A stretch of DNA of 64,000 nucleotides from Saprospiraceae bacterium (GTDB lineage: Bacteria; Bacteroidota; Bacteroidia; Chitinophagales; Saprospiraceae), in NCBI GenBank assembly GCA_016716335.1, contig JADJWN010000021.1, positions 310,001 to 374,000 of the forward strand, given 5' to 3'. Position numbers and translations under genes: made by a program. This document shows positions 25,556 through 35,235 of this stretch, one piece after another; the first letter of the stretch is position 1; each line of letters begins with the position of its first letter. The notes under the pieces were generated by a model, which ran no database searches, had not been told where the DNA came from, and worked only from the letters and a program-made list of their open reading frames with translations.

Positions 25556-27934
25556 TTACAACTTTATCCACTTCAATATTTTATCCCCACCAATCCGGAT
25601 TAAGTACAAACCGGGAGCCCATGCTTCTGTATTTATATTGAAATCAGAATCATGTATGGTATTCCGGTAAACGACCACCCCCTGCATATTTCGCACTGTT
25701 ATATCTTGAGCTACCTGCACTTCACCCATGTGATGTAAACTCAGATATGTGTCGCCCGGATTAGGTGAAATACTCCAGCCGGAATGCGTAAATCCCTCCT
25801 GGGTATTGGAGGGTTCGGCAGTTTCAGTGACAAAAAAATGGTCAAACCCTGCCTCGGTAATATTGCGTACATTATTCAAATCACCCACTTCTATGATGAG
25901 CCTGACAGAATCAGAAAGTTCTACAAAATCTTTGACCAGCACATTCCTCACTTTTTCCCAACCATTTGTATTACTGTTGATTCTCTGTATCAGCTGCACT
26001 TTATTTTTGCTTTGCACTTTGATGAGCATGTCATTCAAGTCTGAATCTATGAGTTTGTTGCTGAAGTACCAGACTGAGTAATTAAAGGCGGGTTCCTGCA
26101 TTTTCGAAAGATCCATCCATGGAGAAGTCAGCGTAGTAGTACCATTCATCAGATCTCCACAGGCTGCCCCCGGAAACCAATTGCCTGTAACATAAGCAAA
26201 ATCTCCATCATCATCCGGATCATCCATGGCAGGACTGGCAGGGTCGCCCAGATATTCTGTCCCTCTCGGTACGGCCCGGGTCCATGCACCCACCATAGAT
26301 GGCGTGCTCTGCACTTCCCAACCCAGATCATTTTCAAAATTATCTTCATAGCCTTCTTTAAATACAAATCCGGTAGAAAAATTTTCATCCAGCACTTCAA
26401 AATCCTCAGAATAAATGGTCTTATAGCCCCAGGCTCCCGCATTCATTGCGTATTTTCCGGATAAAAGGACAGTGTTGACTTTACCGGCATTATCAAAATC
26501 CAGCTCATAAACATTGGATTCATTGGAGAGATAGATGCGGGCTTCCACGGGCTTTCCGGCTTCATCCCTGCTTACTGCACTGAACTGCACGGGTCTCCTT
26601 CTGAACAATACTGCCTCAAGGGGAGTTACCTCCCCATTCTGCAATTCCACTGTATAGTACCCGGTGTGAAAGTCGGGATGCATGACCTCAACCTTAAAGG
26701 TACCGGCCAAAACCTGTCCTGTCTTAAACAAGCCGGAGGGATCAGTAAATTTACGGTTGACCTGATCAGAAAGGATGCGTACCCTTGCATTGGCTACAGG
26801 TACGCCATTGGCATCCTTGACACTACCTTCCAGATAGCAGGCTCTTTTATAATCTACTTCTATGATAAATAAGCCATTATTGATGTCGGAAGCATAAACA
26901 ATATTGCGATCTCCGGTGTAAGGGAAAACTCCCCAGCATCCGAAAAATCCCGAGTGACATCTGTATGGGTCATTCCACGTATCGTAATGGGCTACCTCTA
27001 TGAGGTTATCCGGTCGATGGGCATCAATCACCCTGATTCCATCCGTGTAATAACTCGTAACTAAAAATCCATTGTGGTAGTAAGTGTTATGAGGAATCAC
27101 TCCGGTATTCTCAGTGGCCAGTGTCCTGTACTTGTCCAACAGTTTGATATTGTTCAGATCAGATACATCATAGGAGTCCACAAATGCATTACTTCTTTCG
27201 TCTGTTGAAAAAAGGTATTTTCCATCATCTGATGGCCAGACATTATGAGTAAACGCCCTGGATGTCACCTGCCTGGCAAGAAGCTTTGGCTGAGTTCTGT
27301 CTGACACATCATATACAGCAAAAAAACCGGCCAATATCTCCGCAGACCATAAGGTATCTCCCCTTGCAAAGGCATCATGGGAATACTCCAAATCAGCATA
27401 GCCCAAAAATGGAGGTTCCACAGGATCTTCATTCAGATCAAAAATCAAAACCCCACCCCTGCTTATATTACATCCCATTAGATACAGATATCCTTTCTCA
27501 TCGATAAAGATGGTGTGGCATCGTCCCAGGTTGCGGGTAGTGGTATTGACAGTGATTTGGGGTGTATAAAACTGATGAGTGATAGTGTCCGGTGCCTTGG
27601 TCATATCAATGATGAGCAGCCCGTCGGCACCTCTGTCATTGACCACATATATATAATCTCCATATCCTCTGATTTCCCTCCATATGGATGGAAATCCGGG
27701 AGCCTTATGTCTGAGAATGGGATTTTCCGGGTCTTCTACAGAGTACACCCAGGCCTGGTTGAATCCACCTATTACAGCGTAAGGAATGCCATTGCGATCT
27801 TCATAACCCCAGATACCGCTGCCATCTTCAGGTAAGGGAATATGTGCAAGAAGCCTGGTATTCAATGGAATCTCCTGAGCTTGCACAGCCCCGAACAACC
27901 CTAAAAATATAATAATTCCGGATAAAAGCCGCAT
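25556..27934 (-). CDS. Choice-of-anchor B family T9SS-secreted protein
   Basis: The 792-residue protein has a signal peptide (MRLLSGIIIFLGLFGAVQAQ), then about 370 residues of a beta-propeller with LVIVD-like repeats (GIWGYEDRNGIPYAVIGG, YIYVVNDRGADGLLIIDMTK, NIVYASDINNGLFIIEVD) typical of choice-of-anchor B proteins. A carboxypeptidase-regulatory-like domain follows (YLEGSVKDANGVPVANARVRI), then a jelly-roll-like region. The last 75 residues (WSISPNPGDTYLSLHHMG onward) are a T9SS type A sorting domain. It should be exported across the outer membrane; its substrate is unknown. Confidence 0.9.
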   Translation of the reverse strand: MRLLSGIIIFLGLFGAVQAQEIPLNTRLLAHIPLPEDGSGIWGYEDRNGIPYAVIGGFNQAWVYSVEDPENPILRHKAPGFPSIWREIRGYGDYIYVVNDRGADGLLIIDMTKAPDTITHQFYTPQITVNTTTRNLGRCHTIFIDEKGYLYLMGCNISRGGVLIFDLNEDPVEPPFLGYADLEYSHDAFARGDTLWSAEILAGFFAVYDVSDRTQPKLLARQVTSRAFTHNVWPSDDGKYLFSTDERSNAFVDSYDVSDLNNIKLLDKYRTLATENTGVIPHNTYYHNGFLVTSYYTDGIRVIDAHRPDNLIEVAHYDTWNDPYRCHSGFFGCWGVFPYTGDRNIVYASDINNGLFIIEVDYKRACYLEGSVKDANGVPVANARVRILSDQVNRKFTDPSGLFKTGQVLAGTFKVEVMHPDFHTGYYTVELQNGEVTPLEAVLFRRRPVQFSAVSRDEAGKPVEARIYLSNESNVYELDFDNAGKVNTVLLSGKYAMNAGAWGYKTIYSEDFEVLDENFSTGFVFKEGYEDNFENDLGWEVQSTPSMVGAWTRAVPRGTEYLGDPASPAMDDPDDDGDFAYVTGNWFPGAACGDLMNGTTTLTSPWMDLSKMQEPAFNYSVWYFSNKLIDSDLNDMLIKVQSKNKVQLIQRINSNTNGWEKVRNVLVKDFVELSDSVRLIIEVGDLNNVRNITEAGFDHFFVTETAEPSNTQEGFTHSGWSISPNPGDTYLSLHHMGEVQVAQDITVRNMQGVVVYRNTIHDSDFNINTEAWAPGLYLIRIGGDKILKWIKL

Positions 27935-27958
27935 ATATGTGAATTTTTAATAATGCAA

Positions 27959-27966
27959 CAAAAATA
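27959..27966 (-). promoter_or_regulatory. Putative -7 box for the choice-of-anchor B gene
   Basis: TATTTTTG on the minus strand matches TAnnTTTG, 24 bases upstream of the ATG. Confidence 0.45.
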
Positions 27967-28036
27967 GACAATAAAAGCTTATTCTATCTGACACTTTGAA
28001 AGATTTGTCAAACATTTGTCTTAACCGACAAGAAAT

Positions 28037-29029
28037 GTGACACATATCCTGTGGAAAAAAGCATCCGAGGCAATACTATTTTATTATCCTAACTGCTCAA
28101 AGAATTCTTTCTTTAAATTTGTTGTTTATATATCCGGCATAAGAAAGCGAACATTGGTAAGTTTTGATTGGGCTGCAAAGAGATTACTGAGACAAAAGGC
28201 CAATTTTGGAATATCAGAAGGCTTTTTATCAGAATTGCTCAGGGAAGAAATAAAGATTGATTCCATTTTAGAGTCCCAAAGCAAAAAGTCGTCTTTTGAT
28301 GATAAATATAATCAGGTAGATGTATTGTGCCAGAATAGCCATGGAGAAATCATTTACATTGAAATTCAATTTTATGATGAACCTGATTATTTCCATAGGA
28401 TTATTTACTCCACTTCTAAAATTATCTCGGATTACATTAAGGAAGGGCAGGAGTATGAGTTGGTCAAAAAGGTATTTTCGGTCAATATTCTTTATTTTGA
28501 TCTTGGTAGTGGAGCAGACTATGTATATCATGGTCAGATGGACTTTAGAGGATTACATACAGAGGATAAACTCAGATTGAGTGAATTACAAAAGCGGGAT
28601 TACTCAAAAACTTATCCCGGCGAACTCTTTCCTGAAGTTTATCTGATTAAAGTAAATAATTTTAATGACATATCAAAGGATACCCTGGATGAATGGATTT
28701 ACTTTTTGAAACACACAGAATTGCCTGAAGACTTCAAAGCCAAAGGGCTCACAGATGTAGCAAAATCTTTAAACTTAAATAAAATGGATACCGCGACACA
28801 AAAAGAATATGCAGATTATCTGAAAAACATCAGATTAACCCAAAAAAATATTGAATCCATACAAAAGAAAAGTATGTTGGAAGGTAAAATCGAAGGTAAA
28901 ATCGAAGGTAAAATCGAAGTAATCCTGCGAGGTTTTGACAGTGGATTAAGTATTTCCGTGCTTTCCGAAATCACTCAAATGAGTGAAGATGATGTCAATG
29001 AAATACTTCGTAAAAACCATAAGCTTTGA
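28037..29029 (+). CDS. Rpn-family PD-(D/E)XK nuclease / putative transposase
   Basis: The open frame spans 330 codons from GTG 28037, but family members start just before TLVSFDWAAKRLLRQKANFG, so the real start may be the TTG at 28154. The core contains SFDDKYNQVDVLCQNSHGE and EIIYIEIQFYDEPDYFHR, the PD-(D/E)XK-type nuclease motif of the Rpn (recombination-promoting nuclease) group. Near the C terminus a 12-base unit is repeated three times (GKIEGKIEGKIE). Rpn proteins are abundant, often multicopy and encoded as single genes without inverted repeats; none are seen here. Confidence 0.85.
   Translation: MTHILWKKASEAILFYYPNCSKNSFFKFVVYISGIRKRTLVSFDWAAKRLLRQKANFGISEGFLSELLREEIKIDSILESQSKKSSFDDKYNQVDVLCQNSHGEIIYIEIQFYDEPDYFHRIIYSTSKIISDYIKEGQEYELVKKVFSVNILYFDLGSGADYVYHGQMDFRGLHTEDKLRLSELQKRDYSKTYPGELFPEVYLIKVNNFNDISKDTLDEWIYFLKHTELPEDFKAKGLTDVAKSLNLNKMDTATQKEYADYLKNIRLTQKNIESIQKKSMLEGKIEGKIEGKIEVILRGFDSGLSISVLSEITQMSEDDVNEILRKNHKL
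28114..28121 (+). promoter_or_regulatory. Putative -7 box inside the Rpn open frame
   Basis: TAAATTTG matches TAnnTTTG. It lies 33 bases before the TTG at 28154 and inside the longer frame, supporting the downstream start. Confidence 0.4.
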
Positions 29030-29160
29030 AAAAAACTACTATTTCCAACTTAATTTTTGATTGAATTCCATTAGCACCGAAATTTATTGAAACTTAATGA
29101 AGCAGGATATTACGCCCCGACAACCTCACAAGAGAGAGCCGGGGCGTATGACATAGTTTT

Positions 29161-29640
29161 CTAAGAGCGTTTATTCAGGATTATATCTGTCTCTTCCAAC
29201 GTATTGCTGAAAAAATCGACAGATTCCTTCAGCACTAACTTAGCCTTGATTACAGCCGGAATCGTACTGAACTGCTCCTTATCTTCTATCAATAGCCAGG
29301 TGACTTTATATGAATTGTTGATAGTACATTCAATATTATATCCACAATAAAAGCAACTATTGTAAAAGATATCGCTTAAACTTCCCATAACTTCTCTGTT
29401 GACAGGATTGTAGGTATTGATATAATATGGCTTCAATACCTTTTTTTCGATATCCAGCCCCAGCAAAACGGACCTGTTGAAGCAATAAAAATTGACATCG
29501 GCCTGATAAAAGGTATATCCTTCCTTTTTGATACAGTCCAAAGTGCCGTAGGCGATTTCATCCGCTGCACAATCCGGCTGGGATGACCGGCAGCACGAGC
29601 CTACTGCAAATATGCTGAGTACTATAATCAGTAATCTCAT
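29161..29640 (-). CDS. Hypothetical cysteine-rich lipoprotein
   Basis: I do not recognise this 159-residue protein. It has a short signal peptide ending in the lipobox AVGSC and several further cysteines (CAADEIAYGTLDC, YNSCFYCGYNIEC). Its ATG overlaps the stop codon of the large T9SS gene by four bases (ATGA), so the two are translationally coupled and probably work together at the cell envelope. Confidence 0.7.
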   Translation of the reverse strand: MRLLIIVLSIFAVGSCCRSSQPDCAADEIAYGTLDCIKKEGYTFYQADVNFYCFNRSVLLGLDIEKKVLKPYYINTYNPVNREVMGSLSDIFYNSCFYCGYNIECTINNSYKVTWLLIEDKEQFSTIPAVIKAKLVLKESVDFFSNTLEETDIILNKRS

Positions 29641-31856
29641 GGTCTAAGAATTTTGGTGTAAAAATAGTTATTGTCTTTATCGAGCAGCACGAGGATGTAT
29701 ATCCCCGGCATAAGGTCAGGCAACTGGTATATTAGCTTAGCCGGTGCATATCCTTCGGGCCAATCTTGTGATACCAATAGCTTGCCCTCCATATTCCATA
29801 AAGAAATTTTCCTGAATTCTTTTTCAGCTCTGTTATCAATGAATATCTCAGCACTTGCCACAGGATTGGGATAAACTACTAAATTTCTATCTAATGCTCT
29901 TTGCCCGGCATTTTTAGCCGATATGGATAGATCACTCATTTCAGTCAGGACAACATTCTGCACCAACGATTCCAGTATCTTTTGGTCATTGATGATCATT
30001 CCCTTACCTACCACAGGATTATCGCCACAACCGGTGAGCGATACACAATCGCTCATACAGTTGATCTTCACATCACAACAATTGGTCGTCTCAAATGCAC
30101 CCGGCCAGGGTCCTCTCAATCCAATAAATGACCCTACCAAAGCCTGCATAGTAGTAAGACCAAAGGGGGGATCGTCAAAGACAAGAGTCCAGTCAGATTG
30201 GGCTGTGTTATTGGGCTCATCAACATGAGGTATGCGTTCAACAGAAGTATTCAGACTACCTAAGACATAGGCGCCGATTTTTTCACATTCACAATATGGC
30301 GGGACACCATCTATCGGATCCGGTACAGTGGTGAGGACGGCTGCAAGATAAAAGTCGGAATTGATCTGCCCAATGGCTGTGCCATGATTTTTCACCCTGC
30401 CCCCGAAAGTTGCGTTGGAAATGACTGTGAATTTAAGTTCTTCCCCAGGCCCAATATCATACTGATTCTGACCTGTGAATAATGTATGATTGTCAATATT
30501 GAGTTGATCGCACAAAGTCTCAGCAAAAATGGTTTGATATGCGGTGTAAGCTGCGGTGGCTGCCGCAAAAATATTGGCAGTTGTAGCGCTGCCCAAAGCA
30601 GTGGAGATGGCTTGCACCAATGACTGTGTAGTAGTCAGCACACTGTCAATACCCGGCTCATCCGGATTATCGCATATCGCCTGATATTTTCTCTGACCCT
30701 GAATAACCGAGTCCTGCAATTGTCCGTTTTTGGTAATAAATAACATTGCCCAGTCTTCTATGGTCATCCATGCTCCCTGCGTACAAAACACACAAGTTTG
30801 AGAAGATGCTGTCAAAAAAGTTTTGGAATAGTAACCATACTCTACTTCCACTCTTTTTTTGCAGGCTTTACAATTTTCCAGATCAGGGGTCAGGGTCACA
30901 GAGCTGAGGCACACCAATCTGAATCTGACTGTACTCCAGCCCTGAGCAAGATTGACAGAGAAGTTGGTAGGGGAGCTATCCACACCATCATAAAAAATAT
31001 GCATTCTCGCTGCCTTGGCGGCACCTATTCTGCCTTGTGAAAATATCAGGTCATTGTCATTTGGCCTATTGTCATAATTATGAGCATTTGTATAAGCGAG
31101 ATAGTTCATACAATTATCAGGCTGGTTATAATTAGATTCGCCCTGCACATTCAATGCACTTTGTTTGGTACCGATGAGTTTGCATATACATTCATTCTGA
31201 TTTCCTCCGGATCCTATGGCACTCTGAAAAAAAGTAAAAAGCTGACACATATGCTGCAACCAGGCACTGTTTTCTATAACTTCTTCAGTAAATCCTCTTC
31301 CTGTAATCTGGTTGTATTTTGCAACCATCGTACAAATCTGCTCAGGGGTAAGTTTCAGATATTGTTGGAAAAATGCAAACAATTCTACTCTGCTTATCTT
31401 TTTGCCACACCAATAGGTGTAAAGTGATGCATTGGTTTTTGTAAACTCATCAATGTATTGATATAACCTTTCTGTCACATTGATTTTCCCATCATCCTTG
31501 GTATTGATCCTTATCCGACGGATTGTCACTCTTCCTTTACTGTCATAAACCTTTACCTCAAATTCAATAAAGTCATTTACAGGTATCAGATTGTAAATTT
31601 CCGCTTCCCCATCTGTTATATCCGTTAAAACAGATGGTATAGCCTGATCGATAGTACTTATATCAATTCTCGTTATTCGGGTAATTGTGGTATCAACAGT
31701 CGTGTCTTGATAAAACTTGAGGTAAGCAGCCGCTTTTCCATCGCACATATCCAGCAGCATGTATTCATACTGAACAGGAGGCGGCGTAGATGCATTAAGT
31801 TGGGTAAAACCCAATGCATAAAAGAATACATAGGTAAATAGTCTGATTTTGTCCAT
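29637..31856 (-). CDS. Large T9SS-secreted protein, unknown function
   Basis: The 739-residue product starts MDKIRLFTYVFFYALGFTQL, a signal peptide; an in-frame extension to 31916 adds 20 residues but would bury the signal. The body has many cysteines in CxxC pairs (CKACKKRVEVEYG, CVFCTQGAW, CCDVKINCMSDC) and no domain I recognise. Residues from about 655 (NLVVYPNPVASAEIFIDN) form a T9SS type A sorting domain. It overlaps the downstream lipoprotein by four bases. It could be a surface protein or an adhesin-like cargo. Confidence 0.75.
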   Translation of the reverse strand: MDKIRLFTYVFFYALGFTQLNASTPPPVQYEYMLLDMCDGKAAAYLKFYQDTTVDTTITRITRIDISTIDQAIPSVLTDITDGEAEIYNLIPVNDFIEFEVKVYDSKGRVTIRRIRINTKDDGKINVTERLYQYIDEFTKTNASLYTYWCGKKISRVELFAFFQQYLKLTPEQICTMVAKYNQITGRGFTEEVIENSAWLQHMCQLFTFFQSAIGSGGNQNECICKLIGTKQSALNVQGESNYNQPDNCMNYLAYTNAHNYDNRPNDNDLIFSQGRIGAAKAARMHIFYDGVDSSPTNFSVNLAQGWSTVRFRLVCLSSVTLTPDLENCKACKKRVEVEYGYYSKTFLTASSQTCVFCTQGAWMTIEDWAMLFITKNGQLQDSVIQGQRKYQAICDNPDEPGIDSVLTTTQSLVQAISTALGSATTANIFAAATAAYTAYQTIFAETLCDQLNIDNHTLFTGQNQYDIGPGEELKFTVISNATFGGRVKNHGTAIGQINSDFYLAAVLTTVPDPIDGVPPYCECEKIGAYVLGSLNTSVERIPHVDEPNNTAQSDWTLVFDDPPFGLTTMQALVGSFIGLRGPWPGAFETTNCCDVKINCMSDCVSLTGCGDNPVVGKGMIINDQKILESLVQNVVLTEMSDLSISAKNAGQRALDRNLVVYPNPVASAEIFIDNRAEKEFRKISLWNMEGKLLVSQDWPEGYAPAKLIYQLPDLMPGIYILVLLDKDNNYFYTKILRP

Positions 31857-32528
31857 AATTGTTAGTTTTAAATTTATAAAATTAATTGTAATCTGCATAT
31901 TAATTAAAAAAAACATTGGTCAATATTATTCTTCACGTTATAATTACGAATTTCTCACTTTCTGTCACTTATTATTTCCAATTATAATATACCAGCAAAA
32001 ACTCAGTCCAGCTCTTACTCCAATCTGTATTCAAAAAGATACAGAACTCCATGACTTCAATTTTCTGTCATTCAATCTTTAAACTAACTATTTTAATTCT
32101 CAATATTGAAGAAAATCAACCTTCAGAGGATTTTTGTAGTTATAAGCGTCTTCTCTTGTTTTTTCCACAACCAATCAAATTACAATACTAAAATCTTAAG
32201 AACATCCGGACTCTACAATGCTTTAAAACTTTAATTCTCCCCCTAAAGAAAGTGCAATATATATATTAAAAACCAAATTTTTTTAATTTTTTTTTAAAAT
32301 TTTACTCTATATCTATGTTCCAAACTGTCTTTAAAGAAACATAATATCTAAAAACAATTAATAAACAATATAAAAAAATGTTTAAATTACCATAATCGCA
32401 GGTTGGCACCAAATATAATATTGCTTCGCTATTCCTAAAGTTTTATTAGCTGCAGTCGGCAAAATATTCATTGCGCAATTGATACCTGTGCAGAATGGCT
32501 TAAACTTGAAATTTCATAATTACTTAAA
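31857..32528. other. AT-rich intergenic region, 672 bases
   Basis: Very AT-rich, with poly-A/T tracts around 32276-32300, between two minus-strand genes. No coding frame of note, tRNA, strong hairpin or TAnnTTTG box in a sensible position was seen. It probably holds the promoter of the T9SS gene. Confidence 0.4.
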
Positions 32529-33926
32529 TTATTCTCCAATATACAAAATACTGTAATCCACATTCGACTCCATATAAGTCTTTAATATCTGATTACATTC
32601 CGGATTCGGATTTTTATGTGGAATAAGTTCTTTAAGTGATACAATATCATACTGCTCTGCTGTGTCAACATATGCAAATCCTCTGTAATGTCCGTCAAAT
32701 ACCAGGATTACGGCTTTTTCTTCATGGCTCCTTCCATTTACAAAAAGGAAAAAGTTTTTGTCAAATTTTCGTTTGAGCAGCTCCAATGCCGGGACAGCTC
32801 TTTCATCATAGCTCCCGGGAGATTCTTTATCCAGATCGGCTCCTGCACATTCTCCGGTCTGATGGTAAAAACAATCCGCATGACGCTCAAACACTCCGGC
32901 CTTGCAGTAACAAAGGCCCAATTGCTGTACTACCGATGCCAGATGACCTCTTGCATTTTCTTTTCCGGCATAATGATTCAATATTGTTTTATCCATCTGA
33001 TTTTTAGTTGAAGTCTTATCCCAGCCAAAACACAGATAACCTTTAGTGTCATAATATGCATAAGAAAAATAGGGATAGTCTTTTGTTCGTTGTGCTTTGT
33101 TGATCTCAGGTTGAAGTGCCTTGATCTCATATGATTCAAGTAGTAAGGCTATGAGCTCATGACCTGTACACTCATAGCTTACATCCACTACTTTGCGGAT
33201 CAGTTTGCCGGATTTTTCATCTGTCTTGCTGAAATGCTGAAAAACTCTCTGACGGATATTTTTAGCTTTTCCAACATACACCACCTGATTGTAACTGTTG
33301 TAAAAATAATACACCCCCGGAGCCTCGGGTAGAGATTGAAGTTTTTGTACTGACAAGCCTGTGGGTAAATTCGCTGTACGGATTCCTTCATTGATCAGTC
33401 TTTCCACTTGTTCATGTCCGTTCTCTTTTAATAAAACCTTGTGCATCAATTCCACAGTTGCCAGGGTATCATCCAAAGCTCTGTGCCGGCTTTGTACTTC
33501 TATCCCAAAGTGACGTATCAGATTGCCAAGACTGTAAGACCGCAAGCCGGGAAATGCTGCCCTGGTAAGCCTCACCGTGCACAATTGTTTTTTAGTGAAA
33601 GTATAACCGAGTTGCCTGAACTCCTCCTTAATAAAACTGTAATCAAACCTCACATTATGTGCAACGAATACAGCTCCTTCGGTCATGTGTACAATTCTGG
33701 CAGCCACCTCATAAAATTTGGGTGCATTGGCCACCATTTCATCCGTGATTCCAGTAATCCTGGTAATCTCAAACGGAATGCTTCTTTCCGGGTGAATCAA
33801 AGTATCCCATTGTTCTATAATCCGGCCATCCTGCACAAGTACAATGGCTATTTCGATAATTTTATCCCTTCCGGCCATCCCACCGGTAGTCTCGATATCA
33901 ATGACTGAGAATAATCTGCCTGGCAT
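32529..33926 (-). CDS. DnaQ-type exonuclease / GIY-YIG endonuclease fusion
   Basis: The 465-residue protein joins a DEDDh exonuclease to a UvrC-like GIY-YIG domain. The exonuclease (about 1-170) has all motifs: FSVIDIETTG, FVAHNVRFDYSF and HRALDDTLATVEL. The GIY-YIG part (about 200-280) reads APGVYYFYNSYNQVVYVGKAKNIRQRV with the catalytic glutamate region ELIALLLESYEIKALQP. Such fusions (Cho/UvrC-like, with a polymerase-epsilon-like domain) are annotated in many bacteria and presumably act in nucleotide excision or crosslink repair, although the exact role is not settled. Confidence 0.9.
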   Translation of the reverse strand: MPGRLFSVIDIETTGGMAGRDKIIEIAIVLVQDGRIIEQWDTLIHPERSIPFEITRITGITDEMVANAPKFYEVAARIVHMTEGAVFVAHNVRFDYSFIKEEFRQLGYTFTKKQLCTVRLTRAAFPGLRSYSLGNLIRHFGIEVQSRHRALDDTLATVELMHKVLLKENGHEQVERLINEGIRTANLPTGLSVQKLQSLPEAPGVYYFYNSYNQVVYVGKAKNIRQRVFQHFSKTDEKSGKLIRKVVDVSYECTGHELIALLLESYEIKALQPEINKAQRTKDYPYFSYAYYDTKGYLCFGWDKTSTKNQMDKTILNHYAGKENARGHLASVVQQLGLCYCKAGVFERHADCFYHQTGECAGADLDKESPGSYDERAVPALELLKRKFDKNFFLFVNGRSHEEKAVILVFDGHYRGFAYVDTAEQYDIVSLKELIPHKNPNPECNQILKTYMESNVDYSILYIGE

Positions 33927-33973
33927 ATTTGACTAAAAAGATTGCCAATATGATAACTTTTTTGAATTTGTTT

Positions 33974-33981
33974 TAGTTTTG
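33974..33981 (+). promoter_or_regulatory. Putative -7 box for the NamZ-like gene
   Basis: TAGTTTTG matches TAnnTTTG, 22 bases before the ATG. Confidence 0.45.
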
Positions 33982-34003
33982 TTTTTTAAAGAGTTACATT
34001 CAG

Positions 34004-35235
34004 ATGTTGAAAACCCTGTTGTTCTTGTATTCTTTCCTCCACATCCAGACTTTGATGACAGGATGTGAGGCTGCAAACAGTAAAAAAATCATAGATCAAA
34101 CAGTAGCTTCTGATCCTGAGGTGCCTGTACCAATTGTACCCGGTGCAGAAAGAACAGAACTTTACATGCACTTATTGAAGGGCAGGAAGATCGGACTGGT
34201 AGTCAATCAGACCAGCCTGATACGAAATGTACATCTGGTGGACAGTCTTCTCCGCTCAGGCATAGATATTAAAGTGATTTTTTCTCCTGAGCATGGTTTC
34301 AGGCGTACAGCAGATGCCGGTGAAAAAAATTTCAGACAGTAAAGATGGTCAAACAGGTCTCACAATTGTGTCTCTGTATGGCAACAAAAGAAAACCCCGA
34401 CCTGAAGACCTCCGGAATGTAGATATGCTGGTTTTTGATATTCAGGATGTGGGGGCAAGATTCTACACTTATATTTCTACTCTGCATTATGTCATGGAGG
34501 CAGCAGCCGAAAATGACATTCCATTGATTGTATTAGACAGGCCCAATCCCAACGGCCACTATATAGATGGACCTGTACTTGAGCCTGCATTCCGGTCATT
34601 TGTGGGCATGCATCCTGTACCTTGTAGTCTATGGCATGACGATCGGAGAATATGCACTCATGATCAACGGGGAAAAATGGCTGAACGGCTCTGTCCGTTG
34701 CCGGTTGGATGTCATAACTTGCAAGGACTACAAGCACAACAGTATGTATGATTTACCGGTCAAACCCTCCCCTAACCTGCCGAATCTCAGATCCGTCCTG
34801 TTATATCCCTCGCTCTGCTTATTTGAGGGTACTACCCTGAGTGTGGGCAGGGGCACGGACAGACAGTTTCAAATCCTGGGGCATCCTGAAATAAAAAGTG
34901 ATTTCAGCTTTACACCCTCACCCAACGAAGGTGCCAAAGATCCGGTTTGGAACGGCACCAGATGTTATGGAACGGATTTCACCGGAATACCTGTTGAACC
35001 GTTATTTCAAACTAAAAAACTGGATTTGAATTATTTAATCAGATATTACCGGGAATTAACCTCGAAGGGAGATAAATATTTTCTGGACAATCTTTTCTTT
35101 GACAAACTGGCCGGAACAGATAAGCTCAGAAAACAGATAATTGAGGGACTGAAGGAAGTGCAAATCAGAGCATCCTGGCAACAGGATATTGAAAAATTTA
35201 AAAAGATCCGTCAGAAATACCTGCTATATCCATGA
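34004..35235 (+). CDS. DUF1343 / NamZ-like exo-beta-N-acetylmuramidase lipoprotein (two frameshifts)
   Basis: The reconstructed 409-residue protein has a lipobox (LMTGC) and the DUF1343 motifs GRKIGLVVNQTSLI, VIFSPEHGFRRTADAGE, LVFDIQDVGARFYTYISTL, VLDRPNPNG and TLSVGRGTDRQFQ. Characterised members (NamZ) cut MurNAc from peptidoglycan fragments, so a role in cell-wall recycling is likely. The frame is broken twice: an extra A in a run of seven at 34323-34329 (stop after KNFRQ; correct reading KISDSKDGQTG), and an extra T at 34622-34623 (correct reading HPVPVVYGMTIGEYA). Both fixes are needed. It overlaps mqnB by four bases. Confidence 0.88.

Noticed and set aside
28876..28920. Short direct repeats that could suggest a CRISPR-like array
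   Set aside because: They are contiguous 12-base in-frame repeats within a coding gene, without spacers.
34004..35235. Treating the NamZ-like gene as three separate small genes
   Set aside because: The three frames together reproduce one DUF1343 protein in order, with no spare or missing sequence.
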